A stretch of DNA of 64,000 nucleotides, from assembly GCA_030426355.1 (NCBI GenBank), contig JAUHYQ010000002.1, forward strand, positions 554,329 through 618,328, in the 5' to 3' direction. Source of the DNA: Gammaproteobacteria bacterium. GTDB taxonomy: Bacteria; Pseudomonadota; Gammaproteobacteria; Steroidobacterales; GCA-2729495. Shown piece after piece: positions 34,723 through 44,376 of the stretch. How positions within the stretch are numbered: position 1 is the first letter of the stretch; every line of letters begins with the position of its first letter. The translations under genes and the position numbers were made by a program. The notes under the pieces were generated by a model, which saw only the letters and a list, made by a program, of their open reading frames with translations, was not told the DNA's origin and did not search any database.

Positions 34723-34991
34723 TCAATTTGCGTAGCCGGCTGTTAATTATTTGCGCATGGGCCTCGCTAGCGGGCGGTTGCGGAATATTCAAGACCGAAA
34801 TCGATAAGTGCCACGAAGCGCGGGAATATCAGGAGGCACGATCAGGGCAGCGCACCCAGGTGCCAGATGACCTGCAGCCGCTGAGCAAAGATGTGTGGGT
34901 GCCGATTCCCGAGGGAGAGACCCATACCGAGGTTATACCCGACGAAGACCCTTGTCTGATCGAGCCGCCGGACTATCGGGCTGGCAGCTAA
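34719..34991 (+). CDS. Small lipoprotein in the bamC position
   Basis: A 90-residue predicted lipoprotein: signal peptide to a lipobox LAGGC at Cys21, then a short polar, mostly unstructured chain (EYQEARSGQRTQVPDDLQPL). Its start overlaps the dapA stop (ATGA), so it is translationally coupled. In many gammaproteobacteria this spot holds bamC, whose unfolded N-terminus lassoes around BamD. The protein might correspond to just such a segment without the folded helix-grip domains, but I have no firm homology. It could equally be an unrelated lipoprotein. Confidence 0.7.
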   Translation: MINLRSRLLIICAWASLAGGCGIFKTEIDKCHEAREYQEARSGQRTQVPDDLQPLSKDVWVPIPEGETHTEVIPDEDPCLIEPPDYRAGS

Positions 34992-35085
34992 TTCCGCGAT
35001 TTGTTTGCCGCTGATTGAACCGCGCGTCGCCCTCAGTTAATCTTCGCACCCGCGTGGGGCAACTCGCTCCGCAATGACGCGTCAC

Positions 35086-35176
35086 GGAGAGGTGGCTGAG
35101 CGGCTGAAGGCGCACGATTGGAATTCGTGTATGCGTTAATAGCGTATCGAGGGTTCGAATCCCTCCCTCTCCGCCA
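35086..35176 (+). tRNA. tRNA-Ser (GGA)
   Basis: A complete 91-nt class II tRNA with encoded CCA. Acceptor stem GGAGAGG pairs with CCTCTCC, discriminator G, then CCA. The anticodon loop TTGGAAT carries GGA, which reads UCC and UCU. A long variable arm (ATGCG...CGTAT) and T arm GAGGG-TTCGAAT-CCCTC confirm serine identity. Its last 14 bases plus AATT recur 1.6 kb downstream (36791-36807). Confidence 0.97.
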
Positions 35177-35179
35177 ATT
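35163..35179 (+). repeat. Direct repeat copy 1: 3' end of tRNA-Ser (attachment-site-like)
   Basis: The last 14 bases of tRNA-Ser plus AAT form a 17-base unit that recurs at 36791-36807 with one mismatch (CTCCCTCTCCGCCAATT against CTCCCTATCCGCCAATT). Such 3'-tRNA duplications are the footprints of tyrosine-integrase elements. Only one gene, the orphan substrate-binding protein, lies between the copies. Confidence 0.65.
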
Positions 35180-35192
35180 ATTGCAGTCCTGG

Positions 35193-36749
35193 TTATTGCA
35201 ATCCAAGGTAACGCGTCATCGGCGTGCCGAGTCGTGCCGTATACCAGCCGGTAATCCGGGGCGAGACTAGCGTGCGGCCGGCATACCAGTAAATCGGAAT
35301 CATCGGTTGATCAGCAGACAATACGGACTCGGCCCGGGCCAGAAGGGCAGTTCGTTCGGCCATGTCACCCGTGGCATTGGCCTGCATCAGCCGGCCGTCG
35401 AATTCACGGCTCGCATAACCTGTCCAGTTTCTCGGGTTCGGGCCCATGAACTGCTGCAAAAATGCATACGGGTCGTCGAACAGCGCAAAGGTTGCTGAGC
35501 GCGCAAGTGCAAAATCACCGGTACGCATTTTCTTCAGCACGGCGCTAAACTCCATGCCGCTCGCTTCGGTCGTGACCCCGATCTCACGCCACATCGCGTC
35601 GAGCGCGACCATGATCTTCCTGTTTTCTTCCTGGTTGTCGAAGACGATCGGGACGACGAGCGGATTATCGGTATCGAAACCTGCTTCGGCGAGCAACACC
35701 CTTGCCTGAGCCTGTCGCTCGGCAATCGGTGCTGCCAGCGCAAGATCCGGATTGCCCGGATAACCGCCCGTGCCTGGCGTTACTAGTGAAAGCGCCGGCC
35801 GCACGCCGGTTTTCAGTAGCTTGTTCGTGATGGCTTCGCGATCGATAGCCAGCGACAGGGCACGGCGCACTCGTGCATCATCGAACGGCGGCTGTCTGAC
35901 GTTCACGACCAGCAAATAGGTGGCCTGCATCGGCCCCATATGCAGCGCTTCAGGCAGGTTTTCCTTCACCCAGGGCAGATCGGTGGGTGCGAAGTTCAGC
36001 ACCGTATCAAGTTCACCGGCGCGAAAGCGACGCAGGTTCGCACCGAGATCAGGCGTCGGCAGCCAGACTACTTGATCAATAGTTACGCTGTCGGCCGCGT
36101 GAAATCTCTGGTTTTTTACCAGCCGGATTGAGTCTTGCGGAATTCGCTCGGCGAGCACATAGGCGCCGTTCGACACCATGTTTCCGGCACGCGTCCAGTC
36201 TCGGCCGTGTTTTTCAATCGCATGGCGTGGCACCGGCACGCCTTGAGTGTTGGCGAGCAACTGAATGAAATAGGGTGCAGGCTGGGCGAGTCTGATCACG
36301 ACCGTGCGGTCATCGGGTGCGCTGACCCCGAGTTCCGCCGCCGCGCCGGTGAACAGTTCCCGCGCGCCGTCAATGATGAAAAACAGGCCCGCTGCCGGAG
36401 CGCCCGTCTCCGGGCTCAGCAGACGATGAAACGAGTAGACGAAGTCTGCAGCGACCAGTGGTTGGCCATCCGACCATTCAAGTCCTTCGCGCAGGGTGAA
36501 TGTATAGGTCAGTCCGTCCTGACTGATAACCCAGCCCTCAGCGCAACCCGGCACCGGCTGCCCGTCCGGCCCGCGTATCACGAGCCCGTCGACTAAGTCG
36601 GAAAGGACAGCACCCGCAACTGAGGCCGTGCCTATGTTGGGGTCCAGCGAAGGCGGATCGAACGTCAGGCTGCGGTTGATGACGTGGCCGTCGGCGATCG
36701 CTGCAACTGCAACCAAGGATAGGAAAAAACCTGTGATGATATTTCGCAT
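35193..36749 (-). CDS. Peptide/oligopeptide ABC transporter substrate-binding protein (SBP_bac_5, OppA-like), orphan
   Basis: A 518-residue periplasmic binding protein of family 5. Signal peptide (ITGFFLSLVAVAAIADG) then LTFDPPSLDPN, the family's entry motif, EGWVISQDGLTYTFTLREGL, and a core with DDARVRRALSLAIDREAI. Homologues bind oligopeptides (OppA, MppA) or murein peptides. No permease or ATPase genes are nearby, so it must work with components elsewhere. It is the sole gene between two copies of the tRNA-Ser 3' end, which suggests it was acquired. Confidence 0.9.
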   Translation of the reverse strand: MRNIITGFFLSLVAVAAIADGHVINRSLTFDPPSLDPNIGTASVAGAVLSDLVDGLVIRGPDGQPVPGCAEGWVISQDGLTYTFTLREGLEWSDGQPLVAADFVYSFHRLLSPETGAPAAGLFFIIDGARELFTGAAAELGVSAPDDRTVVIRLAQPAPYFIQLLANTQGVPVPRHAIEKHGRDWTRAGNMVSNGAYVLAERIPQDSIRLVKNQRFHAADSVTIDQVVWLPTPDLGANLRRFRAGELDTVLNFAPTDLPWVKENLPEALHMGPMQATYLLVVNVRQPPFDDARVRRALSLAIDREAITNKLLKTGVRPALSLVTPGTGGYPGNPDLALAAPIAERQAQARVLLAEAGFDTDNPLVVPIVFDNQEENRKIMVALDAMWREIGVTTEASGMEFSAVLKKMRTGDFALARSATFALFDDPYAFLQQFMGPNPRNWTGYASREFDGRLMQANATGDMAERTALLARAESVLSADQPMIPIYWYAGRTLVSPRITGWYTARLGTPMTRYLGLQ

Positions 36750-36790
36750 AAATTAAGCCAGTAGAGGTTTATAGAAGGTATGCCCGCGGA

Positions 36791-36807
36791 CTCCCTATCC
36801 GCCAATT
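36791..36807 (+). repeat. Direct repeat copy 2: tRNA-Ser 3' end remnant
   Basis: Seventeen bases, 16 identical to 35163-35179, with no tRNA body upstream. It lies 42 nt before the start of the orphan binding-protein gene (minus strand) and 121 nt before the SRP RNA gene. Best read as the distal attachment site of a small or decayed integrated element, or a fragment of a duplicated tRNA-Ser. Confidence 0.6.
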
Positions 36808-36927
36808 TGTCGTGTGACACCGTCTGCTTTGAGCCGTTTAGCAATCGCGGCTGTCAATTCGTTTGTATTATGGAAATTGTCCCGCTTTGGCCTTGCCCCC
36901 AAGTATAACAACGCATACCCTTCGTCT

Positions 36928-37035
36928 GGGCCTGCGCCGGTCCCCTCGCGACGGCCAGCCGTGAACTCCGTCAGGCCCGGAAGGGAGCAGCGGTAGCGGT
37001 GATGCCGGGCGCCGGGGTGTGGCTGGCGCGGGCCT
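36928..37035 (+). ncRNA. ffs: Signal recognition particle 4.5S RNA
   Basis: About 108 nt with the invariant SRP domain IV: GTCAGGCCCGGAAGGGAGCA and, on the return strand, GCAGC..GGTGATGCCGGG, giving the GGAA tetraloop and the Ffh-binding asymmetric bulges. The ends (GGGCCTGCGCC and GGCGCGGGCC) pair to close the rod. A short T-run follows at 37035-37038. TATAAC at 36905-36910 could be its -10. It lies just upstream of dnaX, as in many gammaproteobacteria. Confidence 0.95.
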
Positions 37036-37065
37036 TTTCGCTTTATGCAATACAATAAGGGCTCA

Positions 37066-38646
37066 ATGAGTTATCTAGCACTTGCCAGAAAATGGCGCCC
37101 CGGGTTTTTCAGCGACGTGGCCGGTCAGGATCACGTTGTGCGGGCTTTACTCAATGCTCTGGAAAGCGACCGCGTACACCATGCTTTTTTATTTGCGGGT
37201 ACGCGAGGCGTTGGCAAGACCACGATTGCCCGAATTCTGTCCAAAGCACTTAACTGCGAAGCGCCGAATGGCGGGGAACCCTGCGGAAAATGCAGCCCTT
37301 GCGTCAGCATAGATCAGGGGCGCTTCGTGGATTTGCTGGAAGTGGATGCCGCGTCGCGCACCAAGGTTGATCAGACGCGCGAATTGCTGGAAAACGTCCA
37401 ATACACGCCCACCTCCGGTCGCTACAAAATTTATCTCATCGACGAAGTGCATATGCTCTCGGCCAGTTCGTTTAACGCATTGCTTAAAACACTGGAAGAG
37501 CCACCGCCGCACGTAAAATTTCTGCTCGCAACCACCGATCCTCAGAAGCTGCCTGTGACAGTGTTGTCGCGATGTCTACAGTTCAATCTGAAGCGGTTGC
37601 CGACGGCATTGATAACTGAGCGAATGGCCTATATCTGCGAGCAGGAAAAGATTGAGGCTGAGGTCGCGGCGCTCGGTCGTCTGGCGCGCGCGGCCAACGG
37701 CAGTATGCGTGACGGCTTGAGTCTGCTTGATCAGGCACTGGTATTTGGAGGTGGCAAGCTCAACGACGCGGACGTGGCCGAAATGCTCGGCAGCATGGAT
37801 CCGCGCCATCTAACGGAAATCATGCAAGCCGTCATTGCAGGCGATGCTGCCGGACTGATGCAACAGGCCAGACAACTGCAGGAACTGGTGCCGGATTACG
37901 CAGCGGTGCTTGATGATCTTGCCATACTGCTGCAGCAAATCGCCGTCATGCAGCTGGCGGGCGAAGGCGCTCTTGACGAAGACGCCGATGTGGCACTGGT
38001 CGCAGGCCTTGGCGCACAAATTGATGGTGAGACGGTGCAGCTTTTGTATCAGATTGCTATTACCGGTAGCCGGGATCTGGCTTTGGCTCCGGATCCCCGC
38101 ATCGGTTTTGAGATGACGTTATTGCGCATGCTGGCGTTTCGCCCCGCAGCGGAAGTTGGTGGCGCAGCGAGTGGCGGGGAGGGCGCTCGGCAGGCGGGTC
38201 TGGGAGCCGGTTCAATGCAGTTGGCGTCGGGCGGCCAGGTTAAGCACGCCGGTCCGGTGAATTGGGATGAATTGCTTAAATCTCTCGCCTTAAAAGGTAT
38301 GACGCTGCAGCTGGCGCGGAATTGCGCGGTGGCGGAACAGACCGACACGACGTTGGTGCTTGAACTGAGTCAATCGGGCAAGCATTTGCTGACCGATAGC
38401 CAGAAAGGTCTGCTAACCGAAGCGCTGCGCCGCCAGTTAGGCGAGGCGGTTACAGTGCGCTTCATCATTGCGGCGGGTGATATCGACTGTGAGGCTGCAC
38501 GCGATAAACAGGCCGTCCTGGAACAACAAGCGGATGCCGAAGGCGAAATCCGCAATGACCCCGCCATTAACCGCATTATCGAAGCCTTCGACGCGCGAGT
38601 TGTCGACGGCTCTGTTAAACCTTCCGGCTCGCCGACCCGGCACTGA
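37066..38646 (+). CDS. dnaX: DNA polymerase III subunit tau/gamma
   Basis: The clamp-loader ATPase that also couples polymerase and DnaB (tau). The 526 residues include Walker A GTRGVGKTTIAR (about 45), a zinc-binding cluster CEAPNGGEPCGKCSPC, DEVHMLS and the SRC arginine-finger region (TVLSRCLQF). The C-terminal third is variable and shorter than E. coli tau (643 residues). I start at ATG 37066 with AAGGG upstream; an ATG seven codons earlier is in the SRP RNA tail. I see no A-AAA-AAG slippery site, so a separate gamma form is not evident. Confidence 0.95.
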   Translation: MSYLALARKWRPGFFSDVAGQDHVVRALLNALESDRVHHAFLFAGTRGVGKTTIARILSKALNCEAPNGGEPCGKCSPCVSIDQGRFVDLLEVDAASRTKVDQTRELLENVQYTPTSGRYKIYLIDEVHMLSASSFNALLKTLEEPPPHVKFLLATTDPQKLPVTVLSRCLQFNLKRLPTALITERMAYICEQEKIEAEVAALGRLARAANGSMRDGLSLLDQALVFGGGKLNDADVAEMLGSMDPRHLTEIMQAVIAGDAAGLMQQARQLQELVPDYAAVLDDLAILLQQIAVMQLAGEGALDEDADVALVAGLGAQIDGETVQLLYQIAITGSRDLALAPDPRIGFEMTLLRMLAFRPAAEVGGAASGGEGARQAGLGAGSMQLASGGQVKHAGPVNWDELLKSLALKGMTLQLARNCAVAEQTDTTLVLELSQSGKHLLTDSQKGLLTEALRRQLGEAVTVRFIIAAGDIDCEAARDKQAVLEQQADAEGEIRNDPAINRIIEAFDARVVDGSVKPSGSPTRH

Positions 38647-38682
38647 CAGGGTGCAGGTCGTACAACCCGAGATATTGAACAA

Positions 38683-39006
38683 ATGAAGAATCCCCTCGGC
38701 AATCTAATGAAGCAGGCCCAGCAAATGCAGGCCGATATGCAAAAGGCGCAGGAGGAACTGGGCCGTATTGAAGTTCAGGGCGTTGCCGGAGGCGGGTTGG
38801 TTTCTCTGCGCATGACGTGTCGTCACGAAGTTCGTGCGATCCAAATTGATGAAAGCCTTGTCGCTGACGACAAGGATATGCTGGAAGACGTGCTTGTTGC
38901 GGCTTTTAACGACGCATTGCGCAAAGTGGAAAAAACGGTACAAGAAAAGTACGCAGGCATGACCTCAGGCATGGGTCTGCCGCCCGGCATAAAGCTGCCG
39001 TTCTGA
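38683..39006 (+). CDS. ybaB: Nucleoid-associated protein YbaB/EbfC
   Basis: A 107-residue DNA-binding protein, [26 protein letters not shown], the typical YbaB start, with central [18 protein letters not shown] and a C-terminal [12 protein letters not shown]. The dimer coats DNA and affects gene expression in several bacteria. It follows dnaX by 36 nt and precedes recR by 4 nt, the conserved dnaX-ybaB-recR operon. Confidence 0.97.
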   Translation: MKNPLGNLMKQAQQMQADMQKAQEELGRIEVQGVAGGGLVSLRMTCRHEVRAIQIDESLVADDKDMLEDVLVAAFNDALRKVEKTVQEKYAGMTSGMGLPPGIKLPF

Positions 39007-39010
39007 CGTC

Positions 39011-39616
39011 GTGGCATATTCGCCGCTATTGCAGCATCTATTGCAGGCGCTCCAATGCCTTCCTGGAGTGGGCGCGCGCACCTCGCAACGTATGGCGTTT
39101 TACCTGTTGCAGCGCGATCGTGACGGTGCACTCAAGCTTGCCAAGGCATTAACCGACGCCATCGACAACATCGGTGAATGCGAAAATTGCCGGATGTTGT
39201 CAGAAGAACCGCTTTGTCGTTTGTGCGCCTCTGCTGATCGTGATGCGTCGGTTCTGTGCGTGGTGGAGTCCCCGGCGGACGTTATGGCGATTGAAGAGTC
39301 CGGCGTATTTCGCGGTCATTACTTCGTATTGCACGGTCGTTTGTCTCCGCTGGACGGCATTGGCCCCGAGGAATTGCACCTGCAGGTTTTTGCGAAACGC
39401 GTTGCTGCTGGCGGCATCAGTGAAATCATTCTGGCGACGAGTTCAACGGTGGAGGGCGAGGCAACTTCCGGTTATCTGGCCTCGCTGGCGCAGGCCCAGG
39501 GTGTGCGCGTCAGTCGCATTGCCCACGGTGTGCCAATTGGTGGCGAGCTGGAATACGTTGATCGCAGCACGCTTTCGCGCGCCATAGCGGGCCGTAACAG
39601 TGTGAGCCCCGACTAG
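39011..39616 (+). CDS. recR: Recombination protein RecR
   Basis: RecR acts with RecF and RecO to load RecA at gaps. The 201-residue protein has the helix-hairpin-helix (LQCLPGVGARTSQRMAFYLL), the Cys4 zinc finger (CENC...CRLC, about 57-73) and a Toprim domain (VLCVVESPADVMAIEES, then HGRLSPLDGIGPE). The start is GTG, 4 nt after ybaB. It converges with rsgA, whose stop is 2 nt away. Confidence 0.97.
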   Translation: MAYSPLLQHLLQALQCLPGVGARTSQRMAFYLLQRDRDGALKLAKALTDAIDNIGECENCRMLSEEPLCRLCASADRDASVLCVVESPADVMAIEESGVFRGHYFVLHGRLSPLDGIGPEELHLQVFAKRVAAGGISEIILATSSTVEGEATSGYLASLAQAQGVRVSRIAHGVPIGGELEYVDRSTLSRAIAGRNSVSPD

Positions 39617-39618
39617 CG

Positions 39619-40530
39619 CTACTGGCGGGTTCGTTCCATGCGCTGCAATCGCTGTTTGCTGAGATTCAACAAGCGCTTGTAACTTTCGTAACGACGCTCT
39701 GAGATGTCCCCGTTTTCGACCGCGGCGCGCACCGCGCAATTCGGCTCGCGGGTGTGCTGGCAATCAGCAAAACGACATTGATCGGCTCGCGCCACGATTT
39801 CGGTATAGCCGATTTGTGTTTTGCTGACATCGTTTATGGTCGGGACAAAGTCCCTGATGCCCGGCGAATCTACCAGCAACCCGCCGTTGCCCAGATCATG
39901 CGCGATTGATGCAGTTGTTGTGTGCCGGCCCTCGCGACTGATGTCGCTAAGCTGTCCGGTGAGCACATTTGCATCTTCGACCAGTTGGTTGATTAGCGAC
40001 GACTTGCCCACCCCGGACTGTCCCACCAGCATGCTGATACCGGCATCGAGACTGCGGCGCAGTTCGGCAATACCCACTCCGGTGGTTGCCGACGTTGGCA
40101 CGACGTCATAGCCCAGCTTTTGAAGCGCATCGAGTTCAGTGGGCGGCACGCCGCTCAGGTCGTTCTTGTTCCACACCAACAGGCAGCGGGCCTGCATGAT
40201 TTCTGCCGCGGCAATAAAGCGATCGGCAATAAAAAAATCCGGTGCGGGCTCGGGCGCCAAAATGACGGCCAGAGTGGTGAGGTTGGCCGCCAGTGCCTCA
40301 CTGCCGCCTCGGCTGTCGGGGCGTTCAAGCACGTTGTCGCGGGCGAGCACCGCTGTCACCAGCGCCTCGCCGTCATTGCCAGATGGAATCCAGGTTACGC
40401 GGTCGCCGCATACCGCGCGCAATTTGCGGCCCTTGAGTAGGTAAGGCAGCCTGATATCGTCTGCATGCAGAACGCCGCGTTGCCCGTAGCTGGCGATGAC
40501 GGTAGCGGTACCGGTGCTAGAATGCGGCAT
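39619..40530 (-). CDS. rsgA: Ribosome small-subunit biogenesis GTPase RsgA
   Basis: A circularly permuted GTPase of 303 residues that checks late 30S maturation. N-terminal OB domain (about 10-75); then permuted G motifs: G4 NKND, G1 GQSGVGKSS (about 168-176), G3 DSPGIRD; and a C-terminal zinc domain CRFADCQHTREPNC. It is divergent from orn across 27 bp, a classic gammaproteobacterial pair; both promoters must be inside or near that gap. Confidence 0.96.
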   Translation of the reverse strand: MPHSSTGTATVIASYGQRGVLHADDIRLPYLLKGRKLRAVCGDRVTWIPSGNDGEALVTAVLARDNVLERPDSRGGSEALAANLTTLAVILAPEPAPDFFIADRFIAAAEIMQARCLLVWNKNDLSGVPPTELDALQKLGYDVVPTSATTGVGIAELRRSLDAGISMLVGQSGVGKSSLINQLVEDANVLTGQLSDISREGRHTTTASIAHDLGNGGLLVDSPGIRDFVPTINDVSKTQIGYTEIVARADQCRFADCQHTREPNCAVRAAVENGDISERRYESYKRLLNLSKQRLQRMERTRQ

Positions 40531-40557
40531 CTCGTTTTAGGTGCAGGGCCTCTGTAA

Positions 40558-41127
40558 ATGATTGTGAGCACATCTGTTAAAGCAAATCGCCTGATCTGGA
40601 TCGATCTCGAAATGACGGGTCTCGACACCGTGAATGATTCTATCATCGAGATCGCCACGATCGTTACCGACGCGAATCTGGAGGTCATTGCGGAGGGTCC
40701 GGTTGTGGCTATTCACCAGAGCGACGAAGTGCTGGCAGCGATGGATGAATGGAATACCCGACAGCATGCTGCGTCGGGCCTGGTAGAGCGGGTGCGGCAA
40801 AGCACTTTTACCGCGGCGGATGCGGAGCGCATGACAATGGAATTTTTAGCCGGCCTGGTGGAGGCGGGCACTTCTCCGATGTGCGGTAACAGCATCTGTC
40901 AGGATCGTCGCTTTATGGCCCGTGAGATGCCCACGCTCGAAGCCTTTTTCCACTATCGTAATCTCGACGTGAGCACCCTGAAAATACTTGCGGGATTGTG
41001 GGCGCCGGCGGTCGCCAGCGGGTTCAGCAAAGACGCGACGCACCTGGCGCTGGACGATATACGCGACTCTATCGCCGAGTGCCGTTATTACCGCGGCGCG
41101 CTGCTGCGCCCGGAATTTGGCCTGTAA
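40558..41127 (+). CDS. orn: Oligoribonuclease
   Basis: A DEDDh 3'-5' exonuclease of 189 residues that degrades very short RNAs and pGpG and completes mRNA turnover. Exo I is [11 protein letters not shown], exo II includes [10 protein letters not shown] and exo [16 protein letters not shown] with the catalytic His and Asp. The start could be at the ATG used or at a GTG two codons later. Divergent from rsgA. Confidence 0.97.
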   Translation: MIVSTSVKANRLIWIDLEMTGLDTVNDSIIEIATIVTDANLEVIAEGPVVAIHQSDEVLAAMDEWNTRQHAASGLVERVRQSTFTAADAERMTMEFLAGLVEAGTSPMCGNSICQDRRFMAREMPTLEAFFHYRNLDVSTLKILAGLWAPAVASGFSKDATHLALDDIRDSIAECRYYRGALLRPEFGL

Positions 41128-41240
41128 ACAGTCCGAGCCCTGTGTGTGGGGGCGGCATGGCCGCGCAGCGGTGTGCTACATTCAGGCCTGCGGAACGACT
41201 TGGAGCACCGCAACGGAGCTTTAAAAGAGATTATTATTCA

Positions 41241-41909
41241 ATGACCTATAAGATAATTGTTGTAATACTTCTAGCTATTGGCAGTGTCGCGGCCAGCGCG
41301 GAAACCCGGTGGGTGACTGACGAGTTTGAGGTGATGATGCGCTCCGGAAAGAGCACCAAGCAGAGTATTGTCCGCCAGCTCAAAAGCGGTACCGCTCTGG
41401 AAGTGCTTGAGGTCGACAACGATAGCGGTTACAGCCGGGTACGCACCAGTTCCGGCGCCGAGGGCTGGGTACTGAGCCGTTACCTGCGCGGTGTGCCGAC
41501 GGCGGGACTGCGGCTTCCGGAGCTGGAGAGGCAGCTGCGCGATAGTGAAGCGCAGCGCGCCAAAATAAACGCAGAACTAACCCAGTTGAAGCAGGACAAG
41601 CGTGCCCTGGAGCGCGAGATTGGTGAGCTGCAGTCCACCAGCTCTTCCCAGCAGAGCAAGCTGGAGCGCATTACGCGCTTGTCGGCCGATACCATTCAGG
41701 TCGACCAGCAAAACACCGAGCTAAAGAAGCGCCTGGCCGCGAGCGAACAGCAAATAGAAAGGCTGGAAACCGAGAACCAGCAACTTGGTAGCCGTGCCAA
41801 CCGCGAGTGGTTCCTGATTGGCGGAGCCGTGCTGGTGGCGGGACTGCTGCTGGGACTGATATTGCCGCGCATCAGCTGGCGTAAAAAGTCTTCCTGGAGT
41901 GACTTCTAG
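41241..41909 (+). CDS. SH3-domain membrane-anchored protein (YgiM-like)
   Basis: A 222-residue envelope protein: signal sequence (1-22), bacterial SH3 domain (about 24-90; RSGKSTKQSIVRQLKSG, GAEGWVLSRYLRG), a long coiled coil (about 97-188) and one C-terminal membrane helix (about 192-212) followed by basic RKKSS. This is the SH3-and-anchor architecture of the YgiM family, of unknown function. It starts at 41241; longer in-frame starts overlap orn. It is convergent with ppsA. Confidence 0.88.
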   Translation: MTYKIIVVILLAIGSVAASAETRWVTDEFEVMMRSGKSTKQSIVRQLKSGTALEVLEVDNDSGYSRVRTSSGAEGWVLSRYLRGVPTAGLRLPELERQLRDSEAQRAKINAELTQLKQDKRALEREIGELQSTSSSQQSKLERITRLSADTIQVDQQNTELKKRLAASEQQIERLETENQQLGSRANREWFLIGGAVLVAGLLLGLILPRISWRKKSSWSDF

Positions 41910-41933
41910 CGGGTTGCCAATGGTGGCTCGTCG

Positions 41934-44306
41934 CTAATCAATGCTCTGTCCGGCCAGATACAGCCATGTCTCTATGACGCTGTCAGGGTTCAGTGACATG
42001 CTTTCTATACCCTGATCAAGCAACCAGCGGGCCAGGTCAGGGTGATCGGACGGCCCTTGTCCGCAAATGCCAACATACTTGCCCTGCGCCTTACAGGCAT
42101 CGATGGCCATTTTTAACAGGGCTTTCACCGCAGCATCGCGTTCGTCGAACAGCGCGGCTATTAAACCGGAATCTCGATCGAGCCCCAGTGTAAGTTGGGT
42201 CATGTCGTTTGAGCCGATTGACATGCCGTCGAAATACTCCAGATAGCTTTCAGCCAGCAGGGCGTTGGTGGGCAATTCGCACATCATGATCAGCTTGAGC
42301 CCGTTTTTGCCGCGTTCAAGCCCGAGCTTGCGCAGCAGGTTACTGACACCTTCTGCTTCGCGCACGGTGCGCACGAAAGGCACCATGATTTGCACATTGG
42401 TCAGGCCCATGTCGTTGCGAACACGTTTGAGTGCGGCGACCTCCAGTTCGAAGCAGGGCTGGAAATCCGGCGCCAGATAACGGGAGGCGCCGCGGAATCC
42501 CAGCATGGGGTTCTCTTCATCGGGCTCGTAGTCGCGACCGCCGATCAGATTGGCGTATTCATTTGATTTGAAATCCGACAAACGGACGATAACCGGCTCG
42601 GGTGCAAATGCGGCGGCAATGGTTGCGACACCTTCGCTGAGCTTTGCAATAAAAAACTCTACCGGGTCGGTATAACCCGCCATTTGCTGCTTGATGACCT
42701 CCTGCAGGTCGGGGGTCAGTTTGTCGAAGTCAAGCAGTGCGCGCGGATGCACACCAATCATGCGATTGATAATAAATTCGAGTCTTGCCAGGCCAACGCC
42801 GTGATGAGGAATGCTCGCAAAGTCAAAAGCCCGATCCGGATTACCGACATTGAGCATGATTTTGACCGGTATCTGCGGCAACTGGTCGAGTTTTATTTCC
42901 TGCTTGTCAAAATCCAGCTGGCCATCGTAGACGAAGCCTTCGTCACCCTCGGCGCAGGAAACTGTGACTGGCTGGCCATCATCTATACGCTGAGTGGCAT
43001 CGCCGCACCCAACCACGGCCGGAATACCCAGCTCGCGCGCAATGATCGCCGCGTGGCAGGTTCTGCCGCCACGGTTGGTAACAATCGCGGATGCGCGCTT
43101 CATAACGGGTTCCCAATCGGGGTCGGTCATATCTGCAACCAGCACGTCACCGTTGCCGATACGACTCATCTGCGTAACATCGTCGACAATTCGTGCGATG
43201 CCGGAGCCGATTTTTTGACCGATAGCACGGCCCCGTGTAATAACGGGCGCGCTCTTTCGCAATGTATAGCGCTGGACGGACTGTTGATTGCGGCTTTGTA
43301 CTGTTTCCGGGCGGGCCTGCAGCAAGTAGAGCTCGCCGTCGATTCCGTCGAGCGCCCATTCGATGTCCATCGGGCGGCCGTAATGTTCCTCGACGCTGAG
43401 CGCGTAGCGAGCCAGTTTTTCCACAGCTGCATCGCTCAGGCTGAATCGACCGGAGTCATGGGGATCAACATCCACGGTGGCAACAAAGTCATCTGTCGCC
43501 GGCCCGCCGTTGTAAACCATTTTTATGGCTTTGCTGCCTAGATTGCGACGAATGATGGATTTTTTTCCCGCTCTTAGAGCCGGTTTATAGACATAGAACT
43601 CATCCGGATTGACCGACCCCTGCACCACGCATTCGCCTAAGCCCCATGACGATGTGATAAACACCACGTCACGGAAACCGGACTCCGTATCGATCGTAAA
43701 AACGACGCCGCTACAGGCGAGGTCGCTGCGCACCATGCGCTGCACCCCTACTGACAGCGCGACATCCTTGTGATCGAAACCCTGATGTACCCGATAGGAA
43801 ATGGCACGGTCGGTATAGAGGGAGGCAAACACCTGTCGCACGGCATGCAACAACTGATCGAGGCCGCGCACGTTGAGGATGGTCTCCTGCTGACCGGCAA
43901 ACGACGCATCCGGCAGGTCTTCAGCGGTAGCCGAGCTGCGCACCGCAACCGAGAATTCGCTGCCTCTGTTCGCGCTGATGTTTTTCCAGCCTGCCGTTAT
44001 CTGCTGTTCCAGACTTTCGGGGAGTGGAGCATCGAGCAACCACGTACGGATGGTTTTTCCGGCTGCAGCCAGGTCATCAAGTTCATTCACGTCGAGCCCT
44101 GCGAGCAGCGTATCAATTCGCTCTGCCAGGCCATCGTGTTGCAGGAACAGTCGATAGGCCTCGGCGGTGGTTGCAAAGCCTTCCGGGACCTTCACGCCCG
44201 CGCCGGCCAGATTGCTGATCATTTCGCCGAGTGATGCGTTCTTTCCGCCGACGGTATCGATGTCGCTGAGCCGGAGTTGGTCAAACGGGATAATGTAGGG
44301 CTGCAA
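41934..44306 (-). CDS. ppsA: Phosphoenolpyruvate synthase
   Basis: Makes PEP from pyruvate and ATP for gluconeogenesis. 790 residues in the order ATP-grasp domain (1-340; [30 protein letters not shown]), swivelling phosphohistidine domain with catalytic His in [17 protein letters not shown] (about 420), and the C-terminal TIM-barrel PEP-binding domain ([21 protein letters not shown]). The regulatory Thr precedes the catalytic His, as required for control by PpsR. It is divergent from ppsR. Confidence 0.97.
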   Translation of the reverse strand: MQPYIIPFDQLRLSDIDTVGGKNASLGEMISNLAGAGVKVPEGFATTAEAYRLFLQHDGLAERIDTLLAGLDVNELDDLAAAGKTIRTWLLDAPLPESLEQQITAGWKNISANRGSEFSVAVRSSATAEDLPDASFAGQQETILNVRGLDQLLHAVRQVFASLYTDRAISYRVHQGFDHKDVALSVGVQRMVRSDLACSGVVFTIDTESGFRDVVFITSSWGLGECVVQGSVNPDEFYVYKPALRAGKKSIIRRNLGSKAIKMVYNGGPATDDFVATVDVDPHDSGRFSLSDAAVEKLARYALSVEEHYGRPMDIEWALDGIDGELYLLQARPETVQSRNQQSVQRYTLRKSAPVITRGRAIGQKIGSGIARIVDDVTQMSRIGNGDVLVADMTDPDWEPVMKRASAIVTNRGGRTCHAAIIARELGIPAVVGCGDATQRIDDGQPVTVSCAEGDEGFVYDGQLDFDKQEIKLDQLPQIPVKIMLNVGNPDRAFDFASIPHHGVGLARLEFIINRMIGVHPRALLDFDKLTPDLQEVIKQQMAGYTDPVEFFIAKLSEGVATIAAAFAPEPVIVRLSDFKSNEYANLIGGRDYEPDEENPMLGFRGASRYLAPDFQPCFELEVAALKRVRNDMGLTNVQIMVPFVRTVREAEGVSNLLRKLGLERGKNGLKLIMMCELPTNALLAESYLEYFDGMSIGSNDMTQLTLGLDRDSGLIAALFDERDAAVKALLKMAIDACKAQGKYVGICGQGPSDHPDLARWLLDQGIESMSLNPDSVIETWLYLAGQSID

Positions 44307-44376
44307 AGGGCTATTCCTTGTTAAAACATGGCGGAAGTGGAAGACTGCAACCCACTAGCCTGGAGTGGTTATCGAC

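Noticed and set aside
36795..37055. An open frame on the minus strand across the SRP RNA gene.
   Set aside because: It lies antisense to a well-supported structural RNA and has no recognisable protein features.
37066..38646. A possible programmed frameshift site in dnaX to make gamma.
   Set aside because: No A-AAA-AAG or similar slippery heptamer with a following stem is visible; runs such as TTAAAAGG do not fit.
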